From Phreatobacter aquaticus (GTDB lineage: Bacteria; Pseudomonadota; Alphaproteobacteria; Rhizobiales; Phreatobacteraceae): a stretch of 64,000 nucleotides of DNA. The notes beneath the pieces are model-generated. The model was not told the DNA's origin. It made no database searches and saw only the letters and a list, made by a program, of their open reading frames with translations. Below, piece after piece: positions 9,405-17,277 of this stretch (positions are counted from its first letter, which is position 1; each line of letters starts with the position of its first letter). The stretch lies in NCBI RefSeq assembly GCF_005160265.1, contig NZ_CP039865.1, positions 4,364,828-4,428,827 on the forward strand, given 5' to 3'. Made by a program: the position numbers and the translations under genes.

Positions 9405-10499
9405 ATGAACAAGAGTCCATTCGACGAGATCTACGAGGCAACTCCGGACGCCGTCGTAGTCATTGACCGCAGCGGTCACATACTTTTCGCAAACAAGCGA
9501 GTAGAGGCACTGCTCGGTTATGCTCCGCGGGATCTCGTCGGAAAGCCTCATGGTGTGCTTATGCCAGCGCGGTATCACGACACCCATACAGCTCACGTGC
9601 AACGGTTTATGATCGAACCCAAACCGCGCATTATGGGCCCAGGACTTGATCTCTACGCACTTCGCAAGGACGGGAGCGAGTTCAAGACCGAGATTAGCCT
9701 TAGCCCATATCAGGCGCCTGACGGCTTGGTCGTTATTGCGGCCATGCGGGATCGCGAGGCTTTGGTTCCCAGCAAGAGCGCTCTCGAGTTTGAGAACGCT
9801 GCCCTGCGGGATACGTTGTCACGAACGCGGCTCGATTCCTCGCGCCTGCTGGAGCAGGCTGGGATAGAAGCTGCCGAGCACGAAGCGAGCCAGCGATTGC
9901 AGCGTCTTCTGTTGGAAGAGTTGCATCATCGTATGAAGAATATGCTGGCAACGGTCGTCGGGATCGCCTCGCAAACATTGCGCGCATCCGAAACCCTTGA
10001 AGAAGGGCGGCAAGCTGTTTCAAGCCGCCTTGTCGCTATGGGCAGAGCACAAGATCTCTTGCTCCGGGCCAATGAAATCAGCATCGAGCTGGCTGATCTT
10101 ATTAGTGCTGCCATCGAGCCCTTCGATATCCACGAGGTCCGACGGTTCGTTGTTCAGAATACGCTGATCGTGATCGGACCAGGGGCGATCCTTCCGCTCA
10201 CCATGTCCCTCAACGAGTTGTGTACCAATGCAGTCAAGTATGGCGCATTGTCGAACGAGACTGGGCGCGTCAACATCACCTCCACGGTCGACGAAGAGAC
10301 CCAGTTATTCAGTCTGACGTGGACGGAAACAGGTGGCCCAGTGGTGCAGGAGCCGGTTCGCCGCAGCTTTGGCACACGCCTGCTCGGCGCGTTGGCCACT
10401 CAACTTCACGGCGATGTTCGGTTGCGATACGAGCCGCAGGGCGTCGTTTACCAAATCGACATTCCTCTTGCCCTCTTGCGAACACTTCGCGCCAGTTGA
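9405..10499 (+). CDS. PAS-domain HWE/HisKA_2-family sensor histidine kinase
   Basis: 364 residues, soluble. A PAS domain covers roughly residues 5-115 (IYEATPDAVVVIDRSGHILF ... ALRKDGSEFKTEISLSPYQA). A coiled linker leads to the dimerisation/phosphotransfer helix LLLEELHHRMKNMLATVVGI with the conserved His near residue 175. The ATPase domain has the N-box LNELCTNAVKYGAL, the W-x-E motif (LTWTETGGP) and the G-box SFGTRLL. All key residues are present, so it should be active. It heads a three-gene signalling group at the left end of the element. GC is lower than in the flanking chromosome. Confidence 0.88.
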   Translation: MNKSPFDEIYEATPDAVVVIDRSGHILFANKRVEALLGYAPRDLVGKPHGVLMPARYHDTHTAHVQRFMIEPKPRIMGPGLDLYALRKDGSEFKTEISLSPYQAPDGLVVIAAMRDREALVPSKSALEFENAALRDTLSRTRLDSSRLLEQAGIEAAEHEASQRLQRLLLEELHHRMKNMLATVVGIASQTLRASETLEEGRQAVSSRLVAMGRAQDLLLRANEISIELADLISAAIEPFDIHEVRRFVVQNTLIVIGPGAILPLTMSLNELCTNAVKYGALSNETGRVNITSTVDEETQLFSLTWTETGGPVVQEPVRRSFGTRLLGALATQLHGDVRLRYEPQGVVYQIDIPLALLRTLRAS

Positions 10500-10700
10500 A
10501 AGGGCACTGAGGGCTCGTGTCCAAGCGCGGCGGCGCTCGACTGGAGCAGTTCCATTCAGAATCGGCGGGTTCACTGGGAACAAGACGGGGGAGCAGCAGT
10601 TTCGCATATGCTAGGCGCGCCGTGAACACATTCAAGGTGGGGCGCTGGGTGTTCTACCCGACCTGACTTCCTCAGTGGCCATGCATGGAGCCGATTGAAC
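10500..10700. other. Intergenic spacer between the two kinases
   Basis: About 200 bases with no convincing gene. GGAG at 10687-10690 probably serves as ribosome-binding site for the downstream kinase. I see no clear EcfG-type (GGAAC-N-CGTT) promoter here. Confidence 0.35.
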
Positions 10701-11756
10701 ATGCCGCAAATGCCACCCCGTTCTGAGACGCAGGACGAGGCAGCGGCCGACGTCGAAGGCTTCAAAGAAGACCTCGGACCTTTCGTCGTGGCTGCCGAAA
10801 CCACCCGAATGCCGATGGTGTTCACGGATGCCAAACAGGCCGAAAATTCGATCATCTTTGCCAATGACAGCTTCATTTCCCTCATCGGGTACGAACGCAA
10901 CGAGGTCTTAGGGCAAGGCTTCAACTTTGTCTTGGCAAGCGCGACCGATGCTGAACCGCTCGCTGCGATCAAGGCCGGGTTTGAAGAAGGCTTCTATCGG
11001 GGACCGGATGTTTGTTGCCGCCGAAAGGATGGCAGCGCGTTCTGGGCCGGTATCTACATCAGCCCAGTGCGTGACGAGAGCGGCGACACCGTCCAGCACT
11101 TCGCCTCGCTCGTCGATCTGACCCGCTACAAGGATGAGCAGGCGCGATCGGGAGCGCTTATCGACGAATTGAATGATCGCGTCAGAAACATGCTCGCGGC
11201 TGTTCAATCAATCGTCACTCAAGCCTTCCGCAAGGGCACTGATCCAACAGCAACCCGAGAATTCATTGCCTTACGCATTGCCGCGCTGTCCCGGTCCCAT
11301 GCCTTGCTGGCCCATGGAGATTGGGGAAGGGCTGGGCTGCGCGACATCGTTGACAACGCGTTGGAGCCGTTCACCAGCGGTGGTGGTCGATCCGGACGAT
11401 ATGTTGTCACCGGTGACGACATCCGCTTTTCGCCAAAGCGCGCATTGGCCTTGGGCATAGCGCTGCACGAGCTCGTCCTGAACGCGGTGATCCATGGAGC
11501 GCTCTCCAACGATTCGGGATCGATCATGGTGTCTTGGAGAAGAGTCTCGAAACCAGCTGGCGATCGGTTGATCCTGGTTTGGCACGAAAAAGACGGCCCC
11601 TCCGTCACGCCTGCCTCGAAGAAGGGCTTCGGCTCAAGGGTGATCGAAGACGGCCTTGCCCATGAACTGGAAGCCACGGTGCACTTGGACTACCCAAGCC
11701 AAGGCGTAGTCTGCACCATCGACATGGCATTTCCCCGCGATCACCGTGATGAGTAA
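10701..11756 (+). CDS. LOV-like HWE-family kinase with degenerate sensor and phospho-acceptor sites
   Basis: 351 residues. The PAS domain (about residues 35-145) aligns with LOV domains: MVFTDAKQAENSIIFANDSF, IGYERNEVLGQ, RRKDGSAFWAGIYISPVRDE. But the LOV core, normally G-x-N-C-R-F-L-Q, reads GQGFNFVLA, with Phe in place of the flavin-adduct Cys (near residue 74). In the H-box, normally ELxHRxKN, the sequence is ELNDRVRNMLA, with Asp in place of His (near 159; codon GAT). The N-box LHELVLNAVIHGAL and W-x-E (VWHEKDGP) are kept. It therefore looks like a pseudokinase. Its stop overlaps the response-regulator start, so translation is coupled. A TTG start two codons upstream is also possible. Confidence 0.85.
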   Translation: MPQMPPRSETQDEAAADVEGFKEDLGPFVVAAETTRMPMVFTDAKQAENSIIFANDSFISLIGYERNEVLGQGFNFVLASATDAEPLAAIKAGFEEGFYRGPDVCCRRKDGSAFWAGIYISPVRDESGDTVQHFASLVDLTRYKDEQARSGALIDELNDRVRNMLAAVQSIVTQAFRKGTDPTATREFIALRIAALSRSHALLAHGDWGRAGLRDIVDNALEPFTSGGGRSGRYVVTGDDIRFSPKRALALGIALHELVLNAVIHGALSNDSGSIMVSWRRVSKPAGDRLILVWHEKDGPSVTPASKKGFGSRVIEDGLAHELEATVHLDYPSQGVVCTIDMAFPRDHRDE

Positions 11757-12120
11757 GCTCTTCGCAGGTCGCCGGATTTTGATCGTCGAGGATGAAATGC
11801 TTGTCCTTATGGAGACCCAGGACATGCTTGCCGATCTTGGCTGCGACTCCGTCATAGTGGCCGCCACAAATGAGCAGGCCATTGCCCTCGTGGAGGCCCA
11901 ACACTTTGATGCCGCCCTGCTCGACCTGAACCTGAATGGCGTCAGAAGTTACCCCGTTGCGGACTTCCTGGCGGCCCGCGGCGTGCCCTTTGCGTTCACA
12001 ACGAGCTATGGCGGGCACGGCCTACGGGACAGCGATCGGGAGCGGCCGTTGCTCGTGAAGCCCTTTGAAGTTGCTGCCTTGGGACGGCTGCTTACGAGTC
12101 TGCTTTCGCCACCAAGATAG
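11749..12120 (+). CDS. Single-domain response regulator
   Basis: 123 residues, one receiver domain only: RRILIVEDEMLVLMET (acidic pocket), DAALLDLNLNG (phospho-acceptor Asp), TTSYGG and LLVKPFE (conserved Lys). There is no output domain. It overlaps the upstream kinase by 8 bases (ATGAGTAA). A LOV-kinase gene next to a single-domain receiver resembles the LovK-LovR pair of Caulobacter, which tunes the general stress response. By analogy it may act as a phosphate sink or partner for the intact kinase. A GTG one codon earlier could also be the start. Confidence 0.85.
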   Translation: MSKLFAGRRILIVEDEMLVLMETQDMLADLGCDSVIVAATNEQAIALVEAQHFDAALLDLNLNGVRSYPVADFLAARGVPFAFTTSYGGHGLRDSDRERPLLVKPFEVAALGRLLTSLLSPPR

Positions 12121-12198
12121 ACCAGATTGCGGAAGACCAACGGCGCGGCAAAAGTAAGAGAAAGAGGCGCATGAATGGAGCCGCCATTTTGTCGGCGC

Positions 12199-14058
12199 CT
12201 AAATTGCCTTTAGGGGAGACGGCGCGACCGTCGACACGGAGATGCGTCGATTGAACATGCGCCTCGCCATGGCGCGATGGGTGATGGTGACAAGTGCCGA
12301 TCCAGGCAGGGCTTGCGCGATCAACTCGAACAATTCGTTCTCGGCCTGTGGCGACAGCGCGCTCGAAGCATCGTGAATTAGAATCCAGGCCGGGCGGTGC
12401 AACAGCAGGCGAGCAAAGCCCAGCCTTTGCTGGTCCTCGATGCCGAACTCCTGTTCCCAGAGCGCCATCGTGGCAAGGCGAGGCACCACCTGAGCCAGTC
12501 CGACGTCCACCAGGGCCTTGGCGACAGACTCCGGGGCGAAGTGGTCCGGCGATTGCGGTTCTGCCAGCACTTCGAGCAGCGTCGCCTCCGGCAAGTAGGG
12601 CCTGTCGGCCATGAAGAAGGGTGCGCTTCCGTTGGGCAACTCGATCTGCCCGGCGCCGGAGACCGACAATCCGGCGATCGCCCGGAACAGGGCATCTGCC
12701 GCCTGCGGGGTCGCCTCGACGAGGACACGCTCGCCGAGACGGATCTCGGCGCTGAAATGCTCCAGCATCACTTCGCCTGCCTGGGTCACCACGCTGAGAT
12801 CGCGAAACGCCAGCAACGGTCCTTCTGCCAGCACGCGCGACAGGGTGGCAGGATCCGTCTCAGTGCGTCCTTGCAGATCCTCTACTGCCTCCTGCAGCCC
12901 GAGCACGCGGGCCGCCGACGCCTCCCATTGCGCAATGCTGGAATAGTTGCCCGACAGCCACGACAAGGCTGCGGTCACCTGGCCGAAGGCGATGGTCACC
13001 TGCATCAGCGTCCCGAGGCTGATCTCACCGTGCAGATAGCGGGGTGCGAGGATTAGCAAAGGCAGGACACTGGTGAGCATGGTGTAGCCGGACGAAAAGA
13101 CGATAAGGTTTCGAAAGGAAGCGGTTTGCACCGCCCAGGCATGCTTGATCCCGTCGAAGGCGTGCGCCAGCCGACGTCTCTCGCCGGTCTCAGCCCCGGT
13201 CAGCGCAATCGCCGGCGCATGCGCGATGACATTTACAAGACGGGCCCGATAATCGGCCTCGGCCGCCTACCGCCGATCGGTCGCCCTCACCAGCGGGTGT
13301 CCGACGAGCGTGATGATGGCGGCGCCGATGGCGGCATAGCCGAGCGCCACCCAAACCATATGTCCGGGCAGGGTGAAGGAAGCCTCGCCGACGGCGATGG
13401 TCAGCGGTCCGGAATGCAGCCAGAGAACGCCGACAAACAAGGCCAGTTGGATGAACGCATAGAGCAGCGAGACCAGGAACTCGACCACCATTTCGCAGAC
13501 CACGCGGACGTCTTCGGTGAGCCGGCCGTCCTCGTTGTCGTGTTCGCCTGTGCTCATCCGCAAGCGGTAGTAGCGGCCCTCCGACATCCATGCGTCCCGG
13601 ACGATGCGCGTTAGGTGGCCCCGCAGCACCATCTGCAACTGCATCTTGGTCTGCAGGCTCAGGCCCTGCAGCGCCATCATGCCCGTGACGATGGCCAGCA
13701 AAACCCATATCTGATTGACCAGGCTGGCGAAGGACTTGGCTTCCAGGGCATTGAAAAAGTCGGCGTTCCACGTCGCCAGCCGCAGCACTACTAGCACCTC
13801 GGCCACCGTCACGGTGCCGACGAGGCCCCCCAACATCAGCGCCTTCCAGCGCGCCGGCGTCGCCAGGATGGCTCCGAGCAGGCGAAGCATCCGGACTGCC
13901 GCCGGGCCGGGATGCAGCCGTCCGAGAAAGCGGGCACGTATGGCGGCATTCTCGGCAAGTTGCTGCCGGAGGTTGGCGAGATCGTGAAACAGCATTCCGG
14001 CGGCTCCGATGAGCAATGTTACTTCGCGGGATGGCGCCGCCGAAGAGGGCATCGTCAT
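12199..14058 (-). pseudogene. YddA/SbmA-type ABC permease-ATPase gene split by an in-frame amber codon
   Basis: One reading frame of 619 codons interrupted only by TAG at 13269-13267. The 262-residue N-terminal part has the ABC_membrane_2 permease (WNADFFNALEAKSFASLVNQ; GRYYRLRMSTGEHDNEDGRL; TEDVRVVCE). After the TAG homology continues in frame (AEADYRARLVNV) into helices and an ATPase-like domain (RPYLPEATLLEVL; QQRLGFARLLLHRPAW). That ATPase domain is itself degenerate: the Walker A loop reads EATPQAADA, the LSGGEQQR signature is FGIEDQQR, and Walker B DEATSALD is HDASSALS. The TAG probably replaced CAG (Gln). The gene is inactive or makes two pieces; amber readthrough cannot be excluded. 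Confidence 0.85.
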
Positions 14059-14085
14059 GAAAGCAAGACTACGGTTTTGTGATAG

Positions 14086-14104
14086 CTGAGACGGCTCGTC
14101 TCAG
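14086..14104. promoter_or_regulatory. Perfect palindrome between cas1 and the ABC pseudogene
   Basis: CTGAGACG-GCT-CGTCTCAG, 8-bp arms with a 3-base centre, 27 bases upstream of the ABC start and 42 past the cas1 stop. Both genes run on the minus strand. It could be an operator for the ABC gene or a compact terminator after cas1; no T-tract follows. Confidence 0.5.
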
Positions 14105-14146
14105 AATCTCCAATTGACCCGATCGGAACGCTCCCGCTTGGGCGCA

Positions 14147-15247
14147 TCAGGCTAGGTCTAGTCCCGCTAAACTTAGTCCCACACGAGCGTTTTCGATAGC
14201 CTTACGCGCATGTGCAACCGCCACTTTCGCGAATTGCGGATTGAGACGACAGACGCCGTCGCTTCGCAGAACGAAATCGCTCGCGTGCAATGTCTCAGAA
14301 CGCAGCAGCGAAATCACTGCGCGATCCACCTCTGACCGATAAGGCTCAATCGCATCGAAAATGAACGGCGTCGCTCCAGGCGACTGCTCATGCATGATGC
14401 CGATGGTCGGATCAAATCCTTCCGTGACAGCCTGAATGTGCACCTCGCTTTGTAGCACCGTGTAGGCGTAGTTCAGGATCGCATTGACCGGATGCCCCGC
14501 ATTGCGATTTCCCGCTAGTGCAAAGGGTGACGTTCGAGCCCCCATCGTGAGCCATGCTTCAGGTATGGGCCTGCTGCCAGTCCCCTTCCATCGCAGTCGA
14601 ATGGGGCGCCATGCACGGAAGTAGGCCGCAGCACTATTTGCTTCAATCGTTCGCAGCGTCTGGATGTCGCGCGGAGGATCAAGCTCCAAACGGGACAGGT
14701 CCGCATAGGCCCGCTTCATGGCAAGTTCCCAGGCCGGCGACCTAGGAATGACCTTTTCGAGCGTCTTGATGGAACCTTCGATTTTCCGAGAAATCAGCGC
14801 ATTGCACCACGCCATACGCTTCTGCGGATCGGATCGCATTTCGACCTGCCATTGAGCGCGGTAGCGGTTTGCCGAATATCCGATATTGCCGATCGCGCAT
14901 ACAACGTTGCCGCGCCAATCGATGCGGACAAGCACGATACCTTGAGCCGAAATCCAGTCCAGCACGTCGAACGAGATGGTGCCCGAGCAATCCAGCAGGA
15001 TGATGCGCTCTGGAAGATCCGGTGCGCCGGGAAACAGGCGAAATTCCTCGCGCTTCTGCGGATAGTGGGTGAAGCCGTTTCGAACGAGGAGTGTGCCAGC
15101 ATCGATCCGCAACGACGCCCCATGACCGCATAGAACGAGTGGCTGAGATCTGCGCCCTCGACGAACGCCCTTTTCATGTGGACGATTGGCCCGCTCACTC
15201 CAATAAACGCTGCGTTGGTACCAATCGCAATCGTTGGAATTGAGCAC
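14147..15247 (-). CDS. cas1: Cas1-family integrase of the casposon (casposase)
   Basis: 366 residues. The N-terminal beta domain has VLCGHGASLRIDAGTLLVRN and a WISAQGIVLVRIDWRGNVV block. The catalytic alpha domain has IEANSAAAYFRAW (metal-binding Glu near 202), AILNYAYTVLQSEV, then GFDPTIGIMHEQSPG (His near 286) and FIFDAIEPYRSEVD (Asp near 298, Glu near 301). These match the Glu-His-Asp/Glu metal site of Cas1, so it should be catalytically competent. No cas2 or CRISPR array is nearby; the partners are PolB, HNH and HTH genes, as in casposons, where Cas1 integrates the excised element. The start is GTG with AGG upstream. Probably co-transcribed with the MerR-like gene 75 bases upstream. Confidence 0.9.
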   Translation of the reverse strand: MLNSNDCDWYQRSVYWSERANRPHEKGVRRGRRSQPLVLCGHGASLRIDAGTLLVRNGFTHYPQKREEFRLFPGAPDLPERIILLDCSGTISFDVLDWISAQGIVLVRIDWRGNVVCAIGNIGYSANRYRAQWQVEMRSDPQKRMAWCNALISRKIEGSIKTLEKVIPRSPAWELAMKRAYADLSRLELDPPRDIQTLRTIEANSAAAYFRAWRPIRLRWKGTGSRPIPEAWLTMGARTSPFALAGNRNAGHPVNAILNYAYTVLQSEVHIQAVTEGFDPTIGIMHEQSPGATPFIFDAIEPYRSEVDRAVISLLRSETLHASDFVLRSDGVCRLNPQFAKVAVAHARKAIENARVGLSLAGLDLA

Positions 15248-15322
15248 GAGAACACCTGAATTGGAGCCAACACGACGGATTCTAGGTCGATATCGGTCCG
15301 CTGAACAGCCCTTCAGCGCCTA

Positions 15323-16219
15323 TCAGCGATTCGATTTTGATGCCTCTGGCGCCTTCAGATAAGCCGCGAATGCCAGAATCAGAGCCGCTTGGCGGCCCGG
15401 TGGCTCGGCGCGCAATCGAGCCAATGTTCTCGCATGGACATCCGGGATTGGAATCGCGCCATTCTCATCCGAAACGACGTGTGTAGCGAATTGCGAGTTG
15501 AGGAATTGGGTCTTTGCGCGAATGATCCCATCGGGCCACTGCGCGCTCAGAAATTTCGTGAAATCACGAAAGCGATTTTGCCGCGCGATCACGTTCAAAT
15601 TCTGGGCACACGCCTTCACCGACAATTTCCCAGCAATCGGCCGCAGCGCTTCATTCAAATAGGGCGCAACGTCTTTGGAATGAATATTCAGCTCTCTGCC
15701 GGCTGCAATCTGAAATAGGATATCCGCAAATGCGGGAAAGCGTTTCGCACCTATGTCCTTTCGGATATTTCCAAATGTTTTCGAGGTCGACTTCACTCGA
15801 AATAGCAAATTGGTGATGTTGCTGAACTCAGAGTCGTCGTCGCTATCCAGCGCATTTTTTGCCCGTGCCTTCACACTCTTGATGGTCTCTGCTGCGTTCC
15901 TAAAGTGAGGAAATATCAATTCATCAGAGACCGAAAAATCCCTCAGCCACAGGTGCCAGCCAATATCCGCAAGCGACTTGATGGTCTTTTGGAGTTCCAA
16001 GATTGCCAAAACCTGCTGCACGGAACTGGCAGGATACTGGCCGTCGTCGCGACCAAGACCTCTTCCCAATCCTGGCTGTCTCACTGCCTTCGACAAGATG
16101 CCTTCAGTCCGCCAACGCTCAAGCTGAGAGTCGGACACCACTGCCCCCCAAGATTCGAGACTCGCGGCAAGGTCAGATCGCGAAATCGTTGCAATATCAG
16201 CATTTTTCGGGGTGGACAT
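15323..16219 (-). CDS. MerR-like helix-turn-helix protein upstream of cas1
   Basis: 298 residues from MSTPKNADIATISRSDLAAS. Residues about 10-80 resemble a MerR-type winged helix: SDSQLERWRTEGILSK, then a Gly/Arg-rich wing and YPASSVQQVLAILELQKTIK. The remaining 220 residues are helical and unrecognised. The gene precedes cas1 in the same direction and is divergent from the HTH-HNH-PolB operon, so it may regulate both or help Cas1 bind the element ends. The ATG at 16219 has a poor ribosome-binding site; an upstream in-frame start would overlap the divergent gene. Confidence 0.75.
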   Translation of the reverse strand: MSTPKNADIATISRSDLAASLESWGAVVSDSQLERWRTEGILSKAVRQPGLGRGLGRDDGQYPASSVQQVLAILELQKTIKSLADIGWHLWLRDFSVSDELIFPHFRNAAETIKSVKARAKNALDSDDDSEFSNITNLLFRVKSTSKTFGNIRKDIGAKRFPAFADILFQIAAGRELNIHSKDVAPYLNEALRPIAGKLSVKACAQNLNVIARQNRFRDFTKFLSAQWPDGIIRAKTQFLNSQFATHVVSDENGAIPIPDVHARTLARLRAEPPGRQAALILAFAAYLKAPEASKSNR

Positions 16220-16301
16220 CTTACAGCCCCGCGCCAAGCGCCCAGTCTGCCTTGAGCTGCCCGAGTCATTTTTTGTGGAACCCGAATCGGAGGTTTCCAC
16301 C
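16220..16301. promoter_or_regulatory. Divergent promoter region of the casposon core genes
   Basis: 82 bases separate the MerR-like/cas1 pair (minus) from the HTH-HNH-PolB operon (plus), so both promoters must lie in or overlap this short region. CGGAGG at 16288-16293 is the ribosome-binding site of the plus-strand operon. I cannot assign -35/-10 boxes securely. Confidence 0.5.
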
Positions 16302-16877
16302 ATGGGCCGCTCACGAGACTATCACGCCGAATACCGCCGCCGCATTGAGCGAGCGGCAGTGCGTGGCTTGTCGCGCTCTCAAGGCCGGGGCCATGCCAGA
16401 CAGGGCGAAGCCACAGTACGCCCCTCGAAGCCGGCAGGCGAAGCCAGAGAGCGCCTTGAGGCAGCCCTCCGCATCCTTAGGACCAAAGGCAATCAACGGG
16501 ATGCTGCGCGAGAAGCTCGCGTCTCAGCCGAGCGCTTACGACGCTACCTGGCAGACGAGAAGCTTGCTGAGCGCCGGGGTCGGATATGGGTCATCACTGA
16601 TCGCCGCCATCGCGAAATCGTCGCGATCACGACGACTGGCCGCGCCAGGCTGACAGTCACCGCTTTCGAGCCTGCATCGCTGATCGGGCGACACCTCGCG
16701 GCCGTCACAACCTTCCTGGACACGAACGACGCGTCTCTGTTGGCCCCATTCATCGGTGCCACCGTCAAGGATGTGCGCGGCAAAACCCACATCCTCGAAA
16801 CAAGCCCCAACGCCCTCTATCGCCTCGCCGCCGCCGGAGGCGAGGGGTTCGAACAGATCTACCGGCTCATCAACTGA
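16302..16877 (+). CDS. Helix-turn-helix protein, first gene of the HNH-PolB operon
   Basis: 191 residues, MGRSRDYHAEYRRRIERAAV at the start. A basic N-terminal region is followed by an HTH at about residues 50-85 (ALRILRTKGNQRDAAREARV then SAERLRRYL). The C-terminal part contains RGRIWVITDRRHREIVAITT and THILETSPNALYRLAAAGGE, of unknown fold. Small HTH proteins are regular members of casposons and are thought to regulate or bind ends; here that role is inferred. Strong CGGAGG ribosome-binding site at 8-base spacing. The HNH gene follows after 13 bases. Confidence 0.75.
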   Translation: MGRSRDYHAEYRRRIERAAVRGLSRSQGRGHARQGEATVRPSKPAGEARERLEAALRILRTKGNQRDAAREARVSAERLRRYLADEKLAERRGRIWVITDRRHREIVAITTTGRARLTVTAFEPASLIGRHLAAVTTFLDTNDASLLAPFIGATVKDVRGKTHILETSPNALYRLAAAGGEGFEQIYRLIN

Positions 16878-16890
16878 ACAGGAGAAAGTC

Positions 16891-17277
16891 ATGAACTTTG
16901 ATGGACTTGGCGCGGAACGCCGACGCCAAAAGGCATTCGAACGATTGGGTTCGAATGAAGCCCGCTGCATGCGCTGCGGCGAGGACGATCCCGAATGCCT
17001 GGAGAAACATCACCTCGCCGGGCGAGCTTTCAGTGATGACCTGGTGGACGTTTGCCGGAACTGCCACCGAAAGCTGAGCAGCAAGCAGAGGGATCACCCT
17101 CGCACTCCGATCTATCCGCCTGGTGACCCGCCAGATCCAATCGTCGTCATCGCGAAATTCCTGCTCGGGATCGCCGATCTCTTCGAGGTCCTGATCGGCA
17201 AATTCCGCGAGTTCGCCCTTCATCTCATCAACCACGCACACAACGCAGCTGCACAGTCAGCAGAGGAACAGTCATGA
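16891..17277 (+). CDS. HNH-type zinc-binding nuclease-like protein
   Basis: 128 residues. ARCMRCGEDDPECLEKHHLA ... DLVDVCRNCHRKLSSKQRDH shows a CxxC/CxxC zinc frame with the His-His, Asn and His of an HNH/beta-beta-alpha-metal core. The C-terminal third (IVVIAKFLLGIADLFEVLIG) is hydrophobic or amphipathic and unusual for an HNH protein. HNH genes are frequent in casposons beside polB. The stop overlaps the PolB start (ATGA), indicating coupled translation. A CAGGAGA site precedes the ATG. Confidence 0.82.
   Translation: MNFDGLGAERRRQKAFERLGSNEARCMRCGEDDPECLEKHHLAGRAFSDDLVDVCRNCHRKLSSKQRDHPRTPIYPPGDPPDPIVVIAKFLLGIADLFEVLIGKFREFALHLINHAHNAAAQSAEEQS

Noticed and set aside
13190-13771. 193-residue minus-strand frame spanning the amber codon region
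   Set aside because: It lies in a different phase from the ABC transporter and is Arg/Gly/Pro-rich; homology continues in the transporter frame on both sides of the TAG, so this is not a frameshift.
14059-16301. Possible CRISPR array near cas1
   Set aside because: Read for regularly spaced direct repeats around cas1 and across the element; none seen. The Cas1 partners are polB, HNH and HTH genes instead.
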